DNA of 64,000 nt from JAICMB01 sp963802915 (GCA_963802915.1 CAWDKQ010000013.1:1-64000); one strand, 5' to 3'; shown: positions 9,851 through 19,087, numbered from the stretch's first letter. The notes: generated from the sequence alone by a model not told the origin. Made by a program: numbers and translations.

Positions 9851-10846
9851 ATGCGTTTTCGGCTTATTCGTTCGTTGGTGTTAGCAGGAGGGATTCTATC
9901 CCTGGCAACGGTGTCTTTTGCAAGAGTAGGCGTGTCGATCACAATCGCGCCCCCTGAGCTGCCCTATTACGAGCAGCCTATGTGCCCCGGCGACGGCTAC
10001 ATGTGGACACCTGGTTATTGGGCGTGGAGTGACGATTATTATTGGGTACCTGGCACATGGGTGATGCCTCCCGAAGTCGGGTTCCTATGGACTCCGGGCT
10101 ATTGGGGTTGGGGGAGCGACGGATTTCTTTTCAATGACGGTTACTGGGGCGCGTCGGTAGGTTTCTATGGTGGGATCGACTACGGCTTTGGATACTTCGG
10201 TCATGGTTATGAAGGCGGACGCTGGCAGAACGGACATTTTTTCTACAACTCGGCGGTAAATCGCCTGGACACTAACGCCATCCACGACGCTTACAACGAA
10301 AGGGTGAACGAGAACGCCAACCGCGTCAGCTACAACGGCGGGAACGGCGGGATCGACGCTCGCGCCACCGCTGAAGAAAATGCTGCTGCACGTGGCAGGC
10401 ATATCGGGCCCATATCCGCCCAAACTCAACATGCGTGGTCTGCACGAAATAACCCACAGCAACGGTTTTCGGCGAACCACGGCGCGCCGTCAATCGCTTC
10501 GACTGCTCGCCCCAGTACTGCAGTCCATCCTAAGGACCTGCCGCCGATCGAACGCCCCGCTGCTCCCAACACGGGGAATGCGAAGCTGGACCAGAAATAC
10601 CAAAAGGAGCAGGAAAAGACAGTCGCGAAGCAGAACCAGGATCGGCAGAAACTCGAACAGAAGCAGGACAAGGAACATCAGCAGCTGACGAAACAGAAGG
10701 CTAATACAGTGAGAACGCAGCAGGTTGAGCAGCGGCACCAGCAACAGACGCAGCAAATGCATCAAGGACACGCCCAGCAGATGCAGCAAATGCAGCAGAG
10801 ACAGTCAGGTGGCGGCGGAGGAGGTCGCGGGGGCCGGCGCGGGTGA
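9851..10846 (+). CDS. Secreted WxPGYW-repeat envelope protein
   Basis: The protein has 331 residues. A signal peptide (cleaved near SFA) is followed by aromatic repeats of the YxWxPGYW type (YMWTPGYWAW, YWVPGTW, FLWTPGYWGWG), then a Tyr/Gly-rich stretch. A long Lys/Gln-rich coiled-coil-like region comes next (KYQKEQEKTVAKQNQDRQK) and a Gly/Arg tail ends the protein. YxWxPGYW repeats are common in secreted proteins of unknown function. The ATG at 9851 follows GAGGAG. A longer frame starting at 9728 would translate the AG tract and has no signal peptide, so it is rejected. It is probably periplasmic. Confidence 0.8.
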   Translation: MRFRLIRSLVLAGGILSLATVSFARVGVSITIAPPELPYYEQPMCPGDGYMWTPGYWAWSDDYYWVPGTWVMPPEVGFLWTPGYWGWGSDGFLFNDGYWGASVGFYGGIDYGFGYFGHGYEGGRWQNGHFFYNSAVNRLDTNAIHDAYNERVNENANRVSYNGGNGGIDARATAEENAAARGRHIGPISAQTQHAWSARNNPQQRFSANHGAPSIASTARPSTAVHPKDLPPIERPAAPNTGNAKLDQKYQKEQEKTVAKQNQDRQKLEQKQDKEHQQLTKQKANTVRTQQVEQRHQQQTQQMHQGHAQQMQQMQQRQSGGGGGGRGGRRG

Positions 10847-10973
10847 TCGAAGTTTGGTATTGGCGAGGCCGGCGTCCGTGCTTGTCAGCCGAGGAGTATC
10901 AAGAATTTGTCAACAAACGTGTTTGGTTTCCGGCTTCCGTCATTCGTTTTTGTGGCGATTATGACATTTTCTA

Positions 10974-11004
10974 CTACCTTGTAGACGTCGCCTACGGTCG
11001 GTAG
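10974..11004. promoter_or_regulatory. Candidate operator before the phosphoketolase operon
   Basis: Two small palindromes lie in tandem 50-80 bases before the xfp start: CTAC-CTT-GTAG, then seven bases, then CTAC-GGTCG-GTAG. This places four CTAC/GTAG half-sites within 31 bases. It is a plausible dimeric-regulator site, but no regulator is known. Confidence 0.35.
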
Positions 11005-11053
11005 ATAAATTGCGAGCCAAGCACTATCTGACAGCGTGATAGGAAGAAAACAC

Positions 11054-13492
11054 ATGATCGAAAATACCATCGGAACGTCAAATGCAGTCCTGGACAATGG
11101 CAAGGTTGAGGTCGCAATCGCGAAGCAGGCGCGTGTTCCATTGACGCATGAGTTATTAGGCAAGATGAATGCTTATTGGCGAGCTGCGAACTATCTTTCG
11201 GTCGGGCAGATTTATCTCTACGACAATCCGCTCTTGAAGGAACCGCTGAAACTGTCTCATGTGAAGCCCCTGGTGGTCGGTCATTGGGGGACCACGCCAG
11301 GCCAAAACTTCATCTATGTCCATTTGAACCGCGTGATCAAGAAGTATGACCTGGACATGTTCTATATCGCGGGTCCCGGTCACGGCGGGCCGGCGATCGT
11401 TGGCAATGTTTACCTCGAAGGTACCTGGAGTGAGATCTATCCGAACGTCACACAGGACGAGGCCGGACTAAAGAAGCTGTTCAAGCAGTTCTCGTTTCCC
11501 GGAGGAATCTCCAGCCATGTGGCGCCGACAACTCCCGGGTCGATTCACGAGGGCGGCGAGTTGGGGTATTCGCTCAGCCACGCCTTCGGGGCGGCGTTCG
11601 ACAATCCTGATCTGATCGTGGCCTGCGTCGTCGGGGACGGCGAGGCGGAGACTGGTCCGCTGGCAACGGCATGGCAATCTAACAAGCTTCTCAATCCGAT
11701 TTCCGATGGAGCCGTGCTGCCCATCCTTCACCTGAACGGCTATAAGATCAGCAATCCTACCGTCCTTGCCCGCGTCGAGCACGATGAGCTAGAGCAATTT
11801 TTGCGCGGCTGCGGTTGGACACCTTACTTTGTCGAAGGCGATGAGCCGGAAAAGATGCATCAACTGATGGCCGCCACGCTGGACAAGGCCGTTGAGGACA
11901 TCCGGCTAATCCAAAAGAACGCTCGTACTAATAATGATAACGATCGCCCGCGCTGGCCCATGATCGTTCTGAGGTCGCCCAAGGGCTGGACCGGACCGAA
12001 GGTAGTCGACGGCCTGCAAATCGAGGGCACGTTCCGGGCGCACCAAGTGCCGCTCCTAGTCGATCCCGAACATCCCGATCATGTCCAGTTCCTCGAAAAC
12101 TGGATGAAGAGCTACAAGGCCGAAGAGTTGTTCGACGGAAATGGCAGGCTCATGCCGGAACTCGCCGAACTGGCGCCGAAGGGCGATCGGCGTATGGGCG
12201 CGAATCCACATGCCAACGGAGGCATTCTTCTGCGCGACTTGCGTATGCCGGACTTTCACGTCCACGCGGTGAGCGTGCCGTCTCCTGGCGCAGTCGACGG
12301 CCAGGATACGCTCGTGTTGGGTAAGTTCCTGCGTGACGTGGCGGCGCTGAATCAGGACCAGCGTAACTTCCGTGTCTTCGGTCCCGATGAGACCGTCTCC
12401 AACCTGCTTGGCGCGATTTTCGAAGTTACGAGCCGCCAATGGGACGCCCGTGAATTAAAGAACGACGAATTCCTCGCGCCCACCGGACGTGTGTTGGATT
12501 CCATGCTAAGCGAGCATCAATGCGAAGGCTGGCTGGAAGGATATCTTCTGACTGGGCGGCACGGGCTGTTCAACAGCTATGAAGCTTTCATTCGCATCGT
12601 CGACTCTATGTTCAGCCAGCATGCCAAGTGGCTGAAAGTGACTCTGGAGCTCCCCTGGCGACGGAAGATCGCGTCGCTGAACTATCTGCTCGCGTCTCAC
12701 GTGTGGCAGCAGGATCACAACGGCTTCACTCACCAGGATCCCGGATTCCTCGACCACGTGATCAATAAAAAGGCCGACATTGTGCGCGTCTATCTGCCGC
12801 CTGATGCGAATTGTCTGCTGTCGGTATTCGATCATTGCCTGCGCAGCCGCCATTACGTCAACGTGGTAGTTGCCGGGAAGCACGCACTCCCGCAATGGTT
12901 GACGATGGATGCCGCGGTGGTGCATTGCACGGAAGGAATCGGTATCTGGCAATGGGCCAGCAACGACCAGGACGGTGAACCCGACGTCGTAATGGCCTGC
13001 TGTGGGGATACGCCGACACTGGAGATTTTGGCGGCCGTTTCCATCCTTCGCGAGTATCTGCCCGCATTAAAAATACGCGTAATTAATGTCGTGGATCTAA
13101 TGAAGCTGCAATCGAGCAGCGAGCACCCGCATGGACTCAGTGAAACCGATTATGATTCGCTATTCACGAAAGACAAGCACATTGTCTTTGGTTTTCACGG
13201 ATACCCCTGGCTGGTCCATCGCCTGACCTACCGCCGCGCTAACCGCAATCTGCATGTTCGGGGATACAAGGAAGAGGGCACCATCACGACCGCCTTCGAC
13301 ATGCGCGTTCAGAACGACCTCGACCGTTTTCATCTCGTGCAAGACGTCATAGACCGCCTGCCTCACTTGGGTTCAAAAGGATCTTATCTGAAGCAGATGA
13401 TGCAGGACAAACTGATCGAACACAAACATTACATCGATAGTCATGGCGAGGATTTGCCGGAGATTCGCAACTGGAAATGGAAGGCAAATTAA
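11054..13492 (+). CDS. xfp: Xylulose-5-P/fructose-6-P phosphoketolase
   Basis: The protein has 812 residues, the normal full length. Phosphoketolases use thiamine diphosphate to split xylulose-5-P or fructose-6-P with phosphate, giving acetyl phosphate plus glyceraldehyde-3-P or erythrose-4-P. Family motifs are clear: GHWGTTPGQNFIY, the GPGHGGPAIVGN signature, the diphosphate/metal motif GDGEAETGP, and the C-terminal HPHGLSETDYDSLF. AGGAAG lies before the ATG at 11054; an ATG at 11036 lacks such a site. It is the first gene of a tightly packed run of sixteen. Substrate preference cannot be read from the sequence, but the ManA, HAD and GH130 genes that follow would supply fructose-6-P. Confidence 0.96.
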   Translation: MIENTIGTSNAVLDNGKVEVAIAKQARVPLTHELLGKMNAYWRAANYLSVGQIYLYDNPLLKEPLKLSHVKPLVVGHWGTTPGQNFIYVHLNRVIKKYDLDMFYIAGPGHGGPAIVGNVYLEGTWSEIYPNVTQDEAGLKKLFKQFSFPGGISSHVAPTTPGSIHEGGELGYSLSHAFGAAFDNPDLIVACVVGDGEAETGPLATAWQSNKLLNPISDGAVLPILHLNGYKISNPTVLARVEHDELEQFLRGCGWTPYFVEGDEPEKMHQLMAATLDKAVEDIRLIQKNARTNNDNDRPRWPMIVLRSPKGWTGPKVVDGLQIEGTFRAHQVPLLVDPEHPDHVQFLENWMKSYKAEELFDGNGRLMPELAELAPKGDRRMGANPHANGGILLRDLRMPDFHVHAVSVPSPGAVDGQDTLVLGKFLRDVAALNQDQRNFRVFGPDETVSNLLGAIFEVTSRQWDARELKNDEFLAPTGRVLDSMLSEHQCEGWLEGYLLTGRHGLFNSYEAFIRIVDSMFSQHAKWLKVTLELPWRRKIASLNYLLASHVWQQDHNGFTHQDPGFLDHVINKKADIVRVYLPPDANCLLSVFDHCLRSRHYVNVVVAGKHALPQWLTMDAAVVHCTEGIGIWQWASNDQDGEPDVVMACCGDTPTLEILAAVSILREYLPALKIRVINVVDLMKLQSSSEHPHGLSETDYDSLFTKDKHIVFGFHGYPWLVHRLTYRRANRNLHVRGYKEEGTITTAFDMRVQNDLDRFHLVQDVIDRLPHLGSKGSYLKQMMQDKLIEHKHYIDSHGEDLPEIRNWKWKAN

Positions 13493-13503
13493 AGGAGTCC
13501 CTA

Positions 13504-13866
13504 ATGCCCATTCAGGTCAATGATGAAGACGGCGGGAAAATTCTTGCCGTTCACGTCACCGGGAAGCTGGTGAGAGCGGATTATGCGGATTTTGTGCCCG
13601 AGTTTGAGCGGCTCCTGCGGCTGCACGAAAAGCTGCGTGTACTGTTCGACATGACTGGCCTTCATGGATGGGATGCCGGCGCGGCGTGGGAAGACCTCAA
13701 GTTTGACCTGAAACACTTCGGCGACATCGAACGCCTTGCGATGGTCGGGGACAAGAAGTGGCACCACGTCATGGCGGCGTTTTTCAAGCCGTTCACGAAA
13801 GGTACGACACGATACTTCGATCAGGCCGACGCCGCCGCGGCGCGGCAGTGGCTGGGGGAACCGTAG
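13504..13866 (+). CDS. SpoIIAA-like STAS-domain protein
   Basis: The protein has 120 residues and resembles SpoIIAA-like/DUF3478 proteins: an N-terminal beta strand (GGKILAVHVTGKLVRADY), a central LRVLFDMTGLHGW and a helical end with TRYFDQADAAAARQWL. These are small cytoplasmic proteins of unclear role, possibly binding nonpolar ligands or acting in stress responses. The ATG at 13504 follows AAAGGAGT. It begins 11 bases after xfp. Confidence 0.75.
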   Translation: MPIQVNDEDGGKILAVHVTGKLVRADYADFVPEFERLLRLHEKLRVLFDMTGLHGWDAGAAWEDLKFDLKHFGDIERLAMVGDKKWHHVMAAFFKPFTKGTTRYFDQADAAAARQWLGEP

Positions 13867-13871
13867 ACGCC

Positions 13872-14084
13872 ATGAAACCAATGAGTGGGAGTAACTATGG
13901 TCACCCCGGGAACGAAGGACCAAATCCGGGCAGCGTCCATCACGATGCCCGGCGAGACCTGCCTCCTTACTGGAAACGCGCACATCGCAACTGGCGGGTC
14001 TGGGTCGCGCTGTTTTTTATGCTTACGGCGATAACGATCTATGTGCTGAGCGATGACTTGGCATTTCTGCCTCATCTCCAATAG
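13872..14084 (+). CDS. Small single-span membrane protein
   Basis: The protein has 70 residues. A polar, His/Gly/Pro-rich N-terminus leads to PYWKRAHRNWRVWVALFFM and one membrane helix ending in a short LAFLPHLQ tail. No family name is known to me. It starts five bases after the STAS-like gene and ends 14 before manA, so it is clearly part of the operon. The basic-aromatic segment before the helix suggests an N-in orientation. Confidence 0.65.
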   Translation: MKPMSGSNYGHPGNEGPNPGSVHHDARRDLPPYWKRAHRNWRVWVALFFMLTAITIYVLSDDLAFLPHLQ

Positions 14085-14098
14085 CCGCTAGAGCTGCC

Positions 14099-15088
14099 AT
14101 GAACGACACTCTTCTGTATCCGATTCGCTTCGAGCCCATCTATCAATACCGGCTCTGGGGTGGACGCCGTCTGGCCGGCTTACTGACGGCGCCACTGCCG
14201 GACGGTCCGATCGGCGAGGCGTGGGTTCTGACCGATCGAGCGGACCATGCGAGCCGCGTCGCGGACGGCATTCTCAGAGGGCAGAGCATCGCGCAACTCA
14301 TGGAGCGGTTCCCGCGACAGTTGATGGGGAAGTTGGCCGGCCGATTCCAGCGATTCCCATTATTGTTGAAGTTTCTCGACGTACTTGAAATGCTTTCGGT
14401 GCAGGTCCACCCCTCGGATACTCATAAAGATCTGCTCCCCGCGGGCGAGACCGGGAAGACCGAAGCATGGGTGGTGCTGGAGGCGGGGACAAAGAGCCGC
14501 ATCTATGCGGGCCTGAAGCCAGGCGCCTCCGCGGAGGTTCTACGGCGCGCGTTAAACGATGGCACGGTGGCGGACCATCTTGCGTGCTTCCATCCGAAGC
14601 CCGGCGACGCCGTCTTCAACCCGGCTGGCGCGGTTCACTCTCTGGGCGGCGGTGTCATGGTGTTCGAGGTTCAGGAGAACAGCGACGTTACGTTTCGCTT
14701 GTATGACTGGAACCACGTGGACCCGAAGACACACCAGCAGCGGCCGCTCCAAGTGGACCAGGCGCTTGCCTGCATCGATTTTGAGGAGTCCTCAGGTGGT
14801 CTGATCAAGCCGGTAGTGGAGGCCACGTCACCCGTATTCCGCGAGAGACTTTTTCATTGTAAACGCTTCCGGTTGTGGCGCCTGCGTGGACAATCGTCAT
14901 TTACCGTCGGCGTTGCGGGTGTGCCAAGCGTACTGGTATGCCTCGAGGGCGCTGGGCAAATCGAGCATAGCGGTGCGACTTATGACGCCGGAAAAGGTGA
15001 CGTGTTTCTGTTACCGGCGGTTCTTGGCGTGTGCACTTTCCACCCGCGAGGCGCAGTGAACCTGTTGGAAATCGAGATACCCGAATGA
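14099..15088 (+). CDS. manA: Class I mannose-6-phosphate isomerase
   Basis: The protein has 329 residues and interconverts mannose-6-P and fructose-6-P with a bound metal. Visible motifs are the N-terminal YRLWGGRRLA, the metal-binding LSVQVHPSD, and the second region FNPAGAVHSLGGGVMVFEV, with the later YDWNHVD typical of the short bacterial form. Its stop overlaps the ATG of the next gene (ATGA), so translation is probably coupled. In this operon it connects the mannose-phosphate steps with phosphoketolase. Confidence 0.93.
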   Translation: MNDTLLYPIRFEPIYQYRLWGGRRLAGLLTAPLPDGPIGEAWVLTDRADHASRVADGILRGQSIAQLMERFPRQLMGKLAGRFQRFPLLLKFLDVLEMLSVQVHPSDTHKDLLPAGETGKTEAWVVLEAGTKSRIYAGLKPGASAEVLRRALNDGTVADHLACFHPKPGDAVFNPAGAVHSLGGGVMVFEVQENSDVTFRLYDWNHVDPKTHQQRPLQVDQALACIDFEESSGGLIKPVVEATSPVFRERLFHCKRFRLWRLRGQSSFTVGVAGVPSVLVCLEGAGQIEHSGATYDAGKGDVFLLPAVLGVCTFHPRGAVNLLEIEIPE

Positions 15089-15843
15089 AGAAGCTGATTG
15101 TGTTCGATCTGGATGGCACGCTTGCCGAAAGTAAGTCGCCAGTCGACGCGGAGATGGCCCGGCTACTTCATGATCTTATCGGCGTTGTTAGAGTCTCGAT
15201 CATCTCCGGAGGAGACTGGCCGCAATTTGAAAAACAGGTGCTCTCTCATCTTCCCGCCGGCACGCTCCTGACAAATCTATCTATCCTGCCTACCTGCGGA
15301 ACAAAGTTCTTCCGTTACACAGGCGCCTGGACGAAGCTCTATTCGGAAGATTTCACCTCCGCGGAAAAAGAGAAGATTCTTAGCTCTCTCAAGAAAGCGG
15401 TTACGGAAGCGGGCTTCCAGGCCAAAAAAGTCTGGGGAGAAGTAATCGAAGACCGGGGAAGCCAGATCACATTTTCCGCATTGGGTCAGCAAGCCCCTTT
15501 GGAAGATAAGGAGAAATGGGACCACGATTTCGCCAAGCGGAAGAAGATCAAAGCGATTTTGGACAAGCTGATCCCCGCATTTTCGGTCCGCATGGGTGGC
15601 GCGACATCGATCGATGTTACTAAGCCGGGCATAGATAAAGCCTACGGGATCGCCAAGCTGCGCGACATTCTTGGAATCTCAATCAAAGAAATGATTTTCG
15701 CCGGCGACGCTCTGTTTGCGGGAGGCAATGACTATCCGGCGGAGCTGGCGGGCGTGGTTTCCGTCTGTGTCCAGGGACCCCACGAGACGAAGCGAGTGAT
15801 CGAGACAATGATTGCCTGTTTATCGGATCGAGGTCAGGAATGA
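15085..15843 (+). CDS. HAD-IIB protein resembling alpha-phosphomannomutase
   Basis: The protein has 252 residues. The N-terminal KLIVFDLDGTLAESK is the HAD nucleophile motif with DxDGT. The middle (GSQITFSALGQQAPLEDKEK, with VRMGGATSIDVTKPGIDKAYG) and the C-terminal motif IFAGDALFAGGNDYP follow the pattern of eukaryotic-type phosphomannomutases (SPIGR..., IGGQxSFDVFPxGWDKxY, FFGDKTxPGGNDHE). That family interconverts mannose-1-P and mannose-6-P. A sugar-phosphate phosphatase is the alternative. It sits between manA and a GH130 gene with ATGA overlaps on both sides, which fits the mutase role. Confidence 0.75.
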   Translation: MKKLIVFDLDGTLAESKSPVDAEMARLLHDLIGVVRVSIISGGDWPQFEKQVLSHLPAGTLLTNLSILPTCGTKFFRYTGAWTKLYSEDFTSAEKEKILSSLKKAVTEAGFQAKKVWGEVIEDRGSQITFSALGQQAPLEDKEKWDHDFAKRKKIKAILDKLIPAFSVRMGGATSIDVTKPGIDKAYGIAKLRDILGISIKEMIFAGDALFAGGNDYPAELAGVVSVCVQGPHETKRVIETMIACLSDRGQE

Positions 15844-16961
15844 CGACCCTCGTCAGTGCATTAAAATTGCGGCGCCTCGGGATGGTGATGGAGCCCGAGC
15901 CCGGTAATCCACACGAGGTTGACGGTGTTCTGAATCCGGCAGCCATTCGTGGTCCCGATGGTGAACTCTATCTGTTCCCTCGTTTGGTTGCAAAAGGAAA
16001 CTTCTCGCGCATCGGCATCGCCCGCGTGAAGTTCAATACGGCGGGCGATCCTACGGGCGTGGAGCGACTCGGCATCGCACTTGAGCCCGAAGCTGATTAT
16101 GAGCTGCGGCCCAACGGCGGCGGTGGCTGCGAAGACCCCCGGATCACCTTCATCGAACCGCTGAAACGTTATGTGATGGCTTATGCCGCCTTTTCGGCCC
16201 GCGGCCCGCGTATCGCCTTGGCTGTTTCGCAAGATCTCTTTCATTGGAAGCGTCTTGGACTGGCGCGCTTTTCTCCTTATGAAGGAATCGAATTCGACGG
16301 CGTGGACGACAAAGATGCGAGTCTGTTCCCGATTGCCATTCCGAATCCGTCGGGCCACCCGGAGTTGGCTCTAATCCATCGGCCTCTTTTCCCGGGCACG
16401 CGGCCGGAGGAGACCGCTTGCCAGCTTGGGCCACGCGAGTTGGATCTCGATCGGGAAAGTATCTGGATTTCTTACTGCCCCATGGCGCCCGCGGGCGGTG
16501 AGCCGGACAGCCTCGGCAAGTTCACCTCTCATCATCGGCTGGCCAGCCCGATCGCTCCGTGGGAGCGGCTCAAGGTCGGTGGGGGCACCCCGCCAGTCCT
16601 CACTCGGCACGGCTGGCTGATCGTGTACCACGGCGTGGGTGGAATGGAGCAGACGAAGAAGGACGTCCACGCGCTGCGTTACTCGGCCGGCGTAATGGTG
16701 CTTTCGAAAGAGCACCCGCAAGTAATCCGCTATCGTTCGCACGATCCGGTCCTCACGCCCTCGCAACCGAACGAACGCGATGGAACCGTAGCGAACGTAG
16801 TGTTTCCCACGGGCATCGACCGGCGGGACGATCTTGGTTTGCCGGATCGCTTCGATGTCTATTACGGAATGGCGGACAACCGCATCGGCGTGGCGAGTCT
16901 GGACATGCCGGAAGTCTTACCGGCGGGAGGGTTGGCCGACTCTCCGAAAGCAAAGGTTTAA
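15840..16961 (+). CDS. GH130 beta-mannoside phosphorylase-like protein
   Basis: The protein has 373 residues with the five-bladed propeller style of GH130. Visible motifs are the NPAAIRGPDGELYLFPRLV opening, GGGGCEDPRIT (the EDPR catalytic region), DDKDASLFPI and YHGVGG. GH130 enzymes cleave beta-mannosides with phosphate to alpha-mannose-1-P, though some members are hydrolases. The acceptor and linkage (1,2 or 1,4) cannot be told by eye. No signal peptide is present, so it acts in the cytoplasm. The start overlaps the HAD gene by ATGA, and atpD starts four bases after its stop. Confidence 0.85.
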   Translation: MTTLVSALKLRRLGMVMEPEPGNPHEVDGVLNPAAIRGPDGELYLFPRLVAKGNFSRIGIARVKFNTAGDPTGVERLGIALEPEADYELRPNGGGGCEDPRITFIEPLKRYVMAYAAFSARGPRIALAVSQDLFHWKRLGLARFSPYEGIEFDGVDDKDASLFPIAIPNPSGHPELALIHRPLFPGTRPEETACQLGPRELDLDRESIWISYCPMAPAGGEPDSLGKFTSHHRLASPIAPWERLKVGGGTPPVLTRHGWLIVYHGVGGMEQTKKDVHALRYSAGVMVLSKEHPQVIRYRSHDPVLTPSQPNERDGTVANVVFPTGIDRRDDLGLPDRFDVYYGMADNRIGVASLDMPEVLPAGGLADSPKAKV

Positions 16962-16964
16962 GAC

Positions 16965-18395
16965 ATGCCGGTCAACGTGGGCGCAGTGGTTTCGGTGCGT
17001 GGCGGAGTGGTTGACGTTCGCTTTGACCACGTCCTGCCGCCGGTTTACCGGGTGTTGCGGGCAGGGGACGGCGGGAAGATCGTGATTGAAGTGCTGGAGC
17101 AGCTCGATGCGCGGAGCGTGCGGGGTATTGCATTGACTCCCACTCAAGGGTTGGCACGAGGGATGAGCGTGGAGGACACGGGGAAGCAGCTCCAGGTGCC
17201 CGTGGGCAAGGCGATCGTCTCCCGAATGTTCGATGTGTTCGGACATTTGATCGATCGCGGGCCGGCGCTGGCTGACGTGCAGTGGCGGGATGTTCACCGC
17301 GCCCCTCCATCGCTCGAGGACCGCTCCACGAAATCGGCGCTCTTCGAGACGGGTATCAAAGCCATCGATGTTCTGGTGCCGCTGGAGCGCGGCGGAAAGG
17401 GCGGCTTATTCGGAGGCGCGGGCGTCGGCAAGACGGTTCTGTTGACAGAGATGATCCACAACATGCTCGGCCACCAGAAAGGGGTCAGCATTTTCTGTGG
17501 CATCGGCGAGCGCTGCCGCGAAGGCGAAGAACTCTACAGCGGGATGCAGGAAGCCGGCGTACTGAAGGACATGGTGATGTTGTACGGCCAGATGAACGAG
17601 CCTCCCGGCAACCGGTTTCGCGTGGGAGCGGCGGCGCTGACGATGGCGGAATATTTCCGCGACGATGAGCGCCGGGAAGTTCTTCTGCTGATCGACAATA
17701 TATTCCGGTTTATTCAGGCGGGCATGGAAGTATCGGGGCTGATGGGACAGATGCCTTCGCGGCTCGGTTATCAGCCTACGATGGCCACCGAGTTGTCCGG
17801 ACTTGAAGAACGCATTGCCAACACTCACGCTGGAGCCATCACCTCCATCCAGGCTGTGTACGTGCCCGCCGACGACTTAACCGACCCGGCCGCGGTTCAC
17901 GTGTTTTCGCATCTCTCCGCCTCCATTGTGCTGTCGCGCCAGCGCGCGAGTCAGGGCCTTTATCCGGCGATCGATTTGCTCCAGTCCAATTCAAAAATGG
18001 CAACGCCCGGTATCGTCGGCGAAAAACACTACGAACTGGCGCAGGAAATCCGCAAGACGCTGGCGCAATACGAGGACCTGAAGGACATCGTCGCAATGCT
18101 GGGTATGGAGCAGCTTTCTCCCGAAGACCGTATGGTAGTGGGCCGCGCGCGGCGCCTCGAACGATTTCTGACGCAGCCGTTTTTCACCACGGAAAAATTC
18201 AGCGGGATAAAGGGGCAGATGGTTAGCCTGAAGGACTCGCTCGACGGCTGCGAACGCATTCTGCGCGACGAATTCAAGGATTATCCGGAGAGCGCGCTGT
18301 ACATGATCGGGGCCATCGGCGAAGCCAAGAAGCCAGATGCGAAGGCGAAGCCGGCGCCAGCTAACCCTAAGCCGGAGGCGGCGCATGCATCTTAA
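16965..18395 (+). CDS. atpD: N-type ATPase F1 subunit beta
   Basis: The protein has 476 residues and is the catalytic subunit of a rotary ATPase. It shows Walker A GGAGVGKTVLL, the GERxREG-type motif as GERCREGEELY, and LLIDNIFRF as Walker B. The canonical DELSEED lever is replaced by EQLSPED. A Lys/Pro/Ala-rich tail (KKPDAKAKPAPANPKPEA) is extra compared with housekeeping beta. Gene order beta first, then epsilon, Q, R, a, c, b, alpha, gamma, defines the N-ATPase class, an accessory form found in scattered bacteria. The start is four bases after the GH130 gene, so it belongs to that operon. Confidence 0.96.
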   Translation: MPVNVGAVVSVRGGVVDVRFDHVLPPVYRVLRAGDGGKIVIEVLEQLDARSVRGIALTPTQGLARGMSVEDTGKQLQVPVGKAIVSRMFDVFGHLIDRGPALADVQWRDVHRAPPSLEDRSTKSALFETGIKAIDVLVPLERGGKGGLFGGAGVGKTVLLTEMIHNMLGHQKGVSIFCGIGERCREGEELYSGMQEAGVLKDMVMLYGQMNEPPGNRFRVGAAALTMAEYFRDDERREVLLLIDNIFRFIQAGMEVSGLMGQMPSRLGYQPTMATELSGLEERIANTHAGAITSIQAVYVPADDLTDPAAVHVFSHLSASIVLSRQRASQGLYPAIDLLQSNSKMATPGIVGEKHYELAQEIRKTLAQYEDLKDIVAMLGMEQLSPEDRMVVGRARRLERFLTQPFFTTEKFSGIKGQMVSLKDSLDGCERILRDEFKDYPESALYMIGAIGEAKKPDAKAKPAPANPKPEAAHAS

Positions 18396-18777
18396 GATCC
18401 TTCTTCCCACCGAAGTTTTCGCGGACGAGGCCCACGTGACGGGCATTGTCGCCGCAACCAGCAGCGGATCGTTCGGATTACTCGAACACCGGCTCGACTG
18501 CGTGGCGGCGCTCATGCCGGGAATCCTCACCTACGAGACTCCGGAGCGCGGAACGGTTTACCTGGCTGTGGATGAAGGGGTGCTCGTGAAGACCGGCGCG
18601 GAGGTGCTGGTCTCGGTCCGGAACGCCATCGGGGGGGCCAATCTGGGCGAGCTCCATGACGTGGTGAAACAGAAGTTTCTAACGCTGGACAGGGAAGAAC
18701 GTACTGTCCGGGACATGGTCGCCAGGATGGAGAGCGGCTTTGTCGGACGATTCGCGGAGTATCAGCATGAGCGATGA
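18385..18777 (+). CDS. atpC: N-type ATPase F1 subunit epsilon
   Basis: The protein has 130 residues. The N-terminal beta-sandwich (MHLKILLPTEVFADEAHVTG, SGSFGLLEHRLDCVAAL) is like epsilon subunits, and the C-terminal helix carries REERTVRDMVARMESGF. It belongs to the central stalk. The ATG at 18385 lies inside the 3' end of atpD (11-base overlap), and its own end overlaps the next gene by 11 bases. Confidence 0.92.
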   Translation: MHLKILLPTEVFADEAHVTGIVAATSSGSFGLLEHRLDCVAALMPGILTYETPERGTVYLAVDEGVLVKTGAEVLVSVRNAIGGANLGELHDVVKQKFLTLDREERTVRDMVARMESGFVGRFAEYQHER

Positions 18778-19087
18778 AGTGAAACGCCAATCCGAGAGCG
18801 AGGAGACTGTATTCGCTCGCCGGGTGGCTTCGCAGGCTGCCCGCAAGCTCCGCGTGCAGCGCGAGGGATCGCAGGGCGTCTGGTTTGGCCTCGGCATGTC
18901 CGGACTGATCGGCTGGTCGGTGGCGGTGCCGACACTGGGAGGCGTCATGCTCGGTATGTGGCTGGACCGCCGCCATCCGGGACCGTTTTCCTGGACGCTC
19001 GCACTGCTGTTTGCCGGACTGATCATCGGTTGCGCGAACGCCTGGTATTGGGTCGACCAACAGGATAAGGCCATGCACGATGAGTGA
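18767..19087 (+). CDS. atpQ: N-type ATPase AtpQ (AtpI-like) membrane protein
   Basis: The protein has 106 residues. A charged N-terminus (KRQSESEETVFARRVASQAA) is followed by two membrane helices around WFGLGMSGLIGWSVAVPTL and FSWTLALLFAGLIIGCANA, with MLGMWLDRR between them. This is the AtpI-like protein that sits between epsilon and AtpR in N-ATPase operons and is thought to help c-ring assembly or cation supply. The ATG at 18767 overlaps the end of atpC. Confidence 0.85.
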   Translation: MSDEVKRQSESEETVFARRVASQAARKLRVQREGSQGVWFGLGMSGLIGWSVAVPTLGGVMLGMWLDRRHPGPFSWTLALLFAGLIIGCANAWYWVDQQDKAMHDE

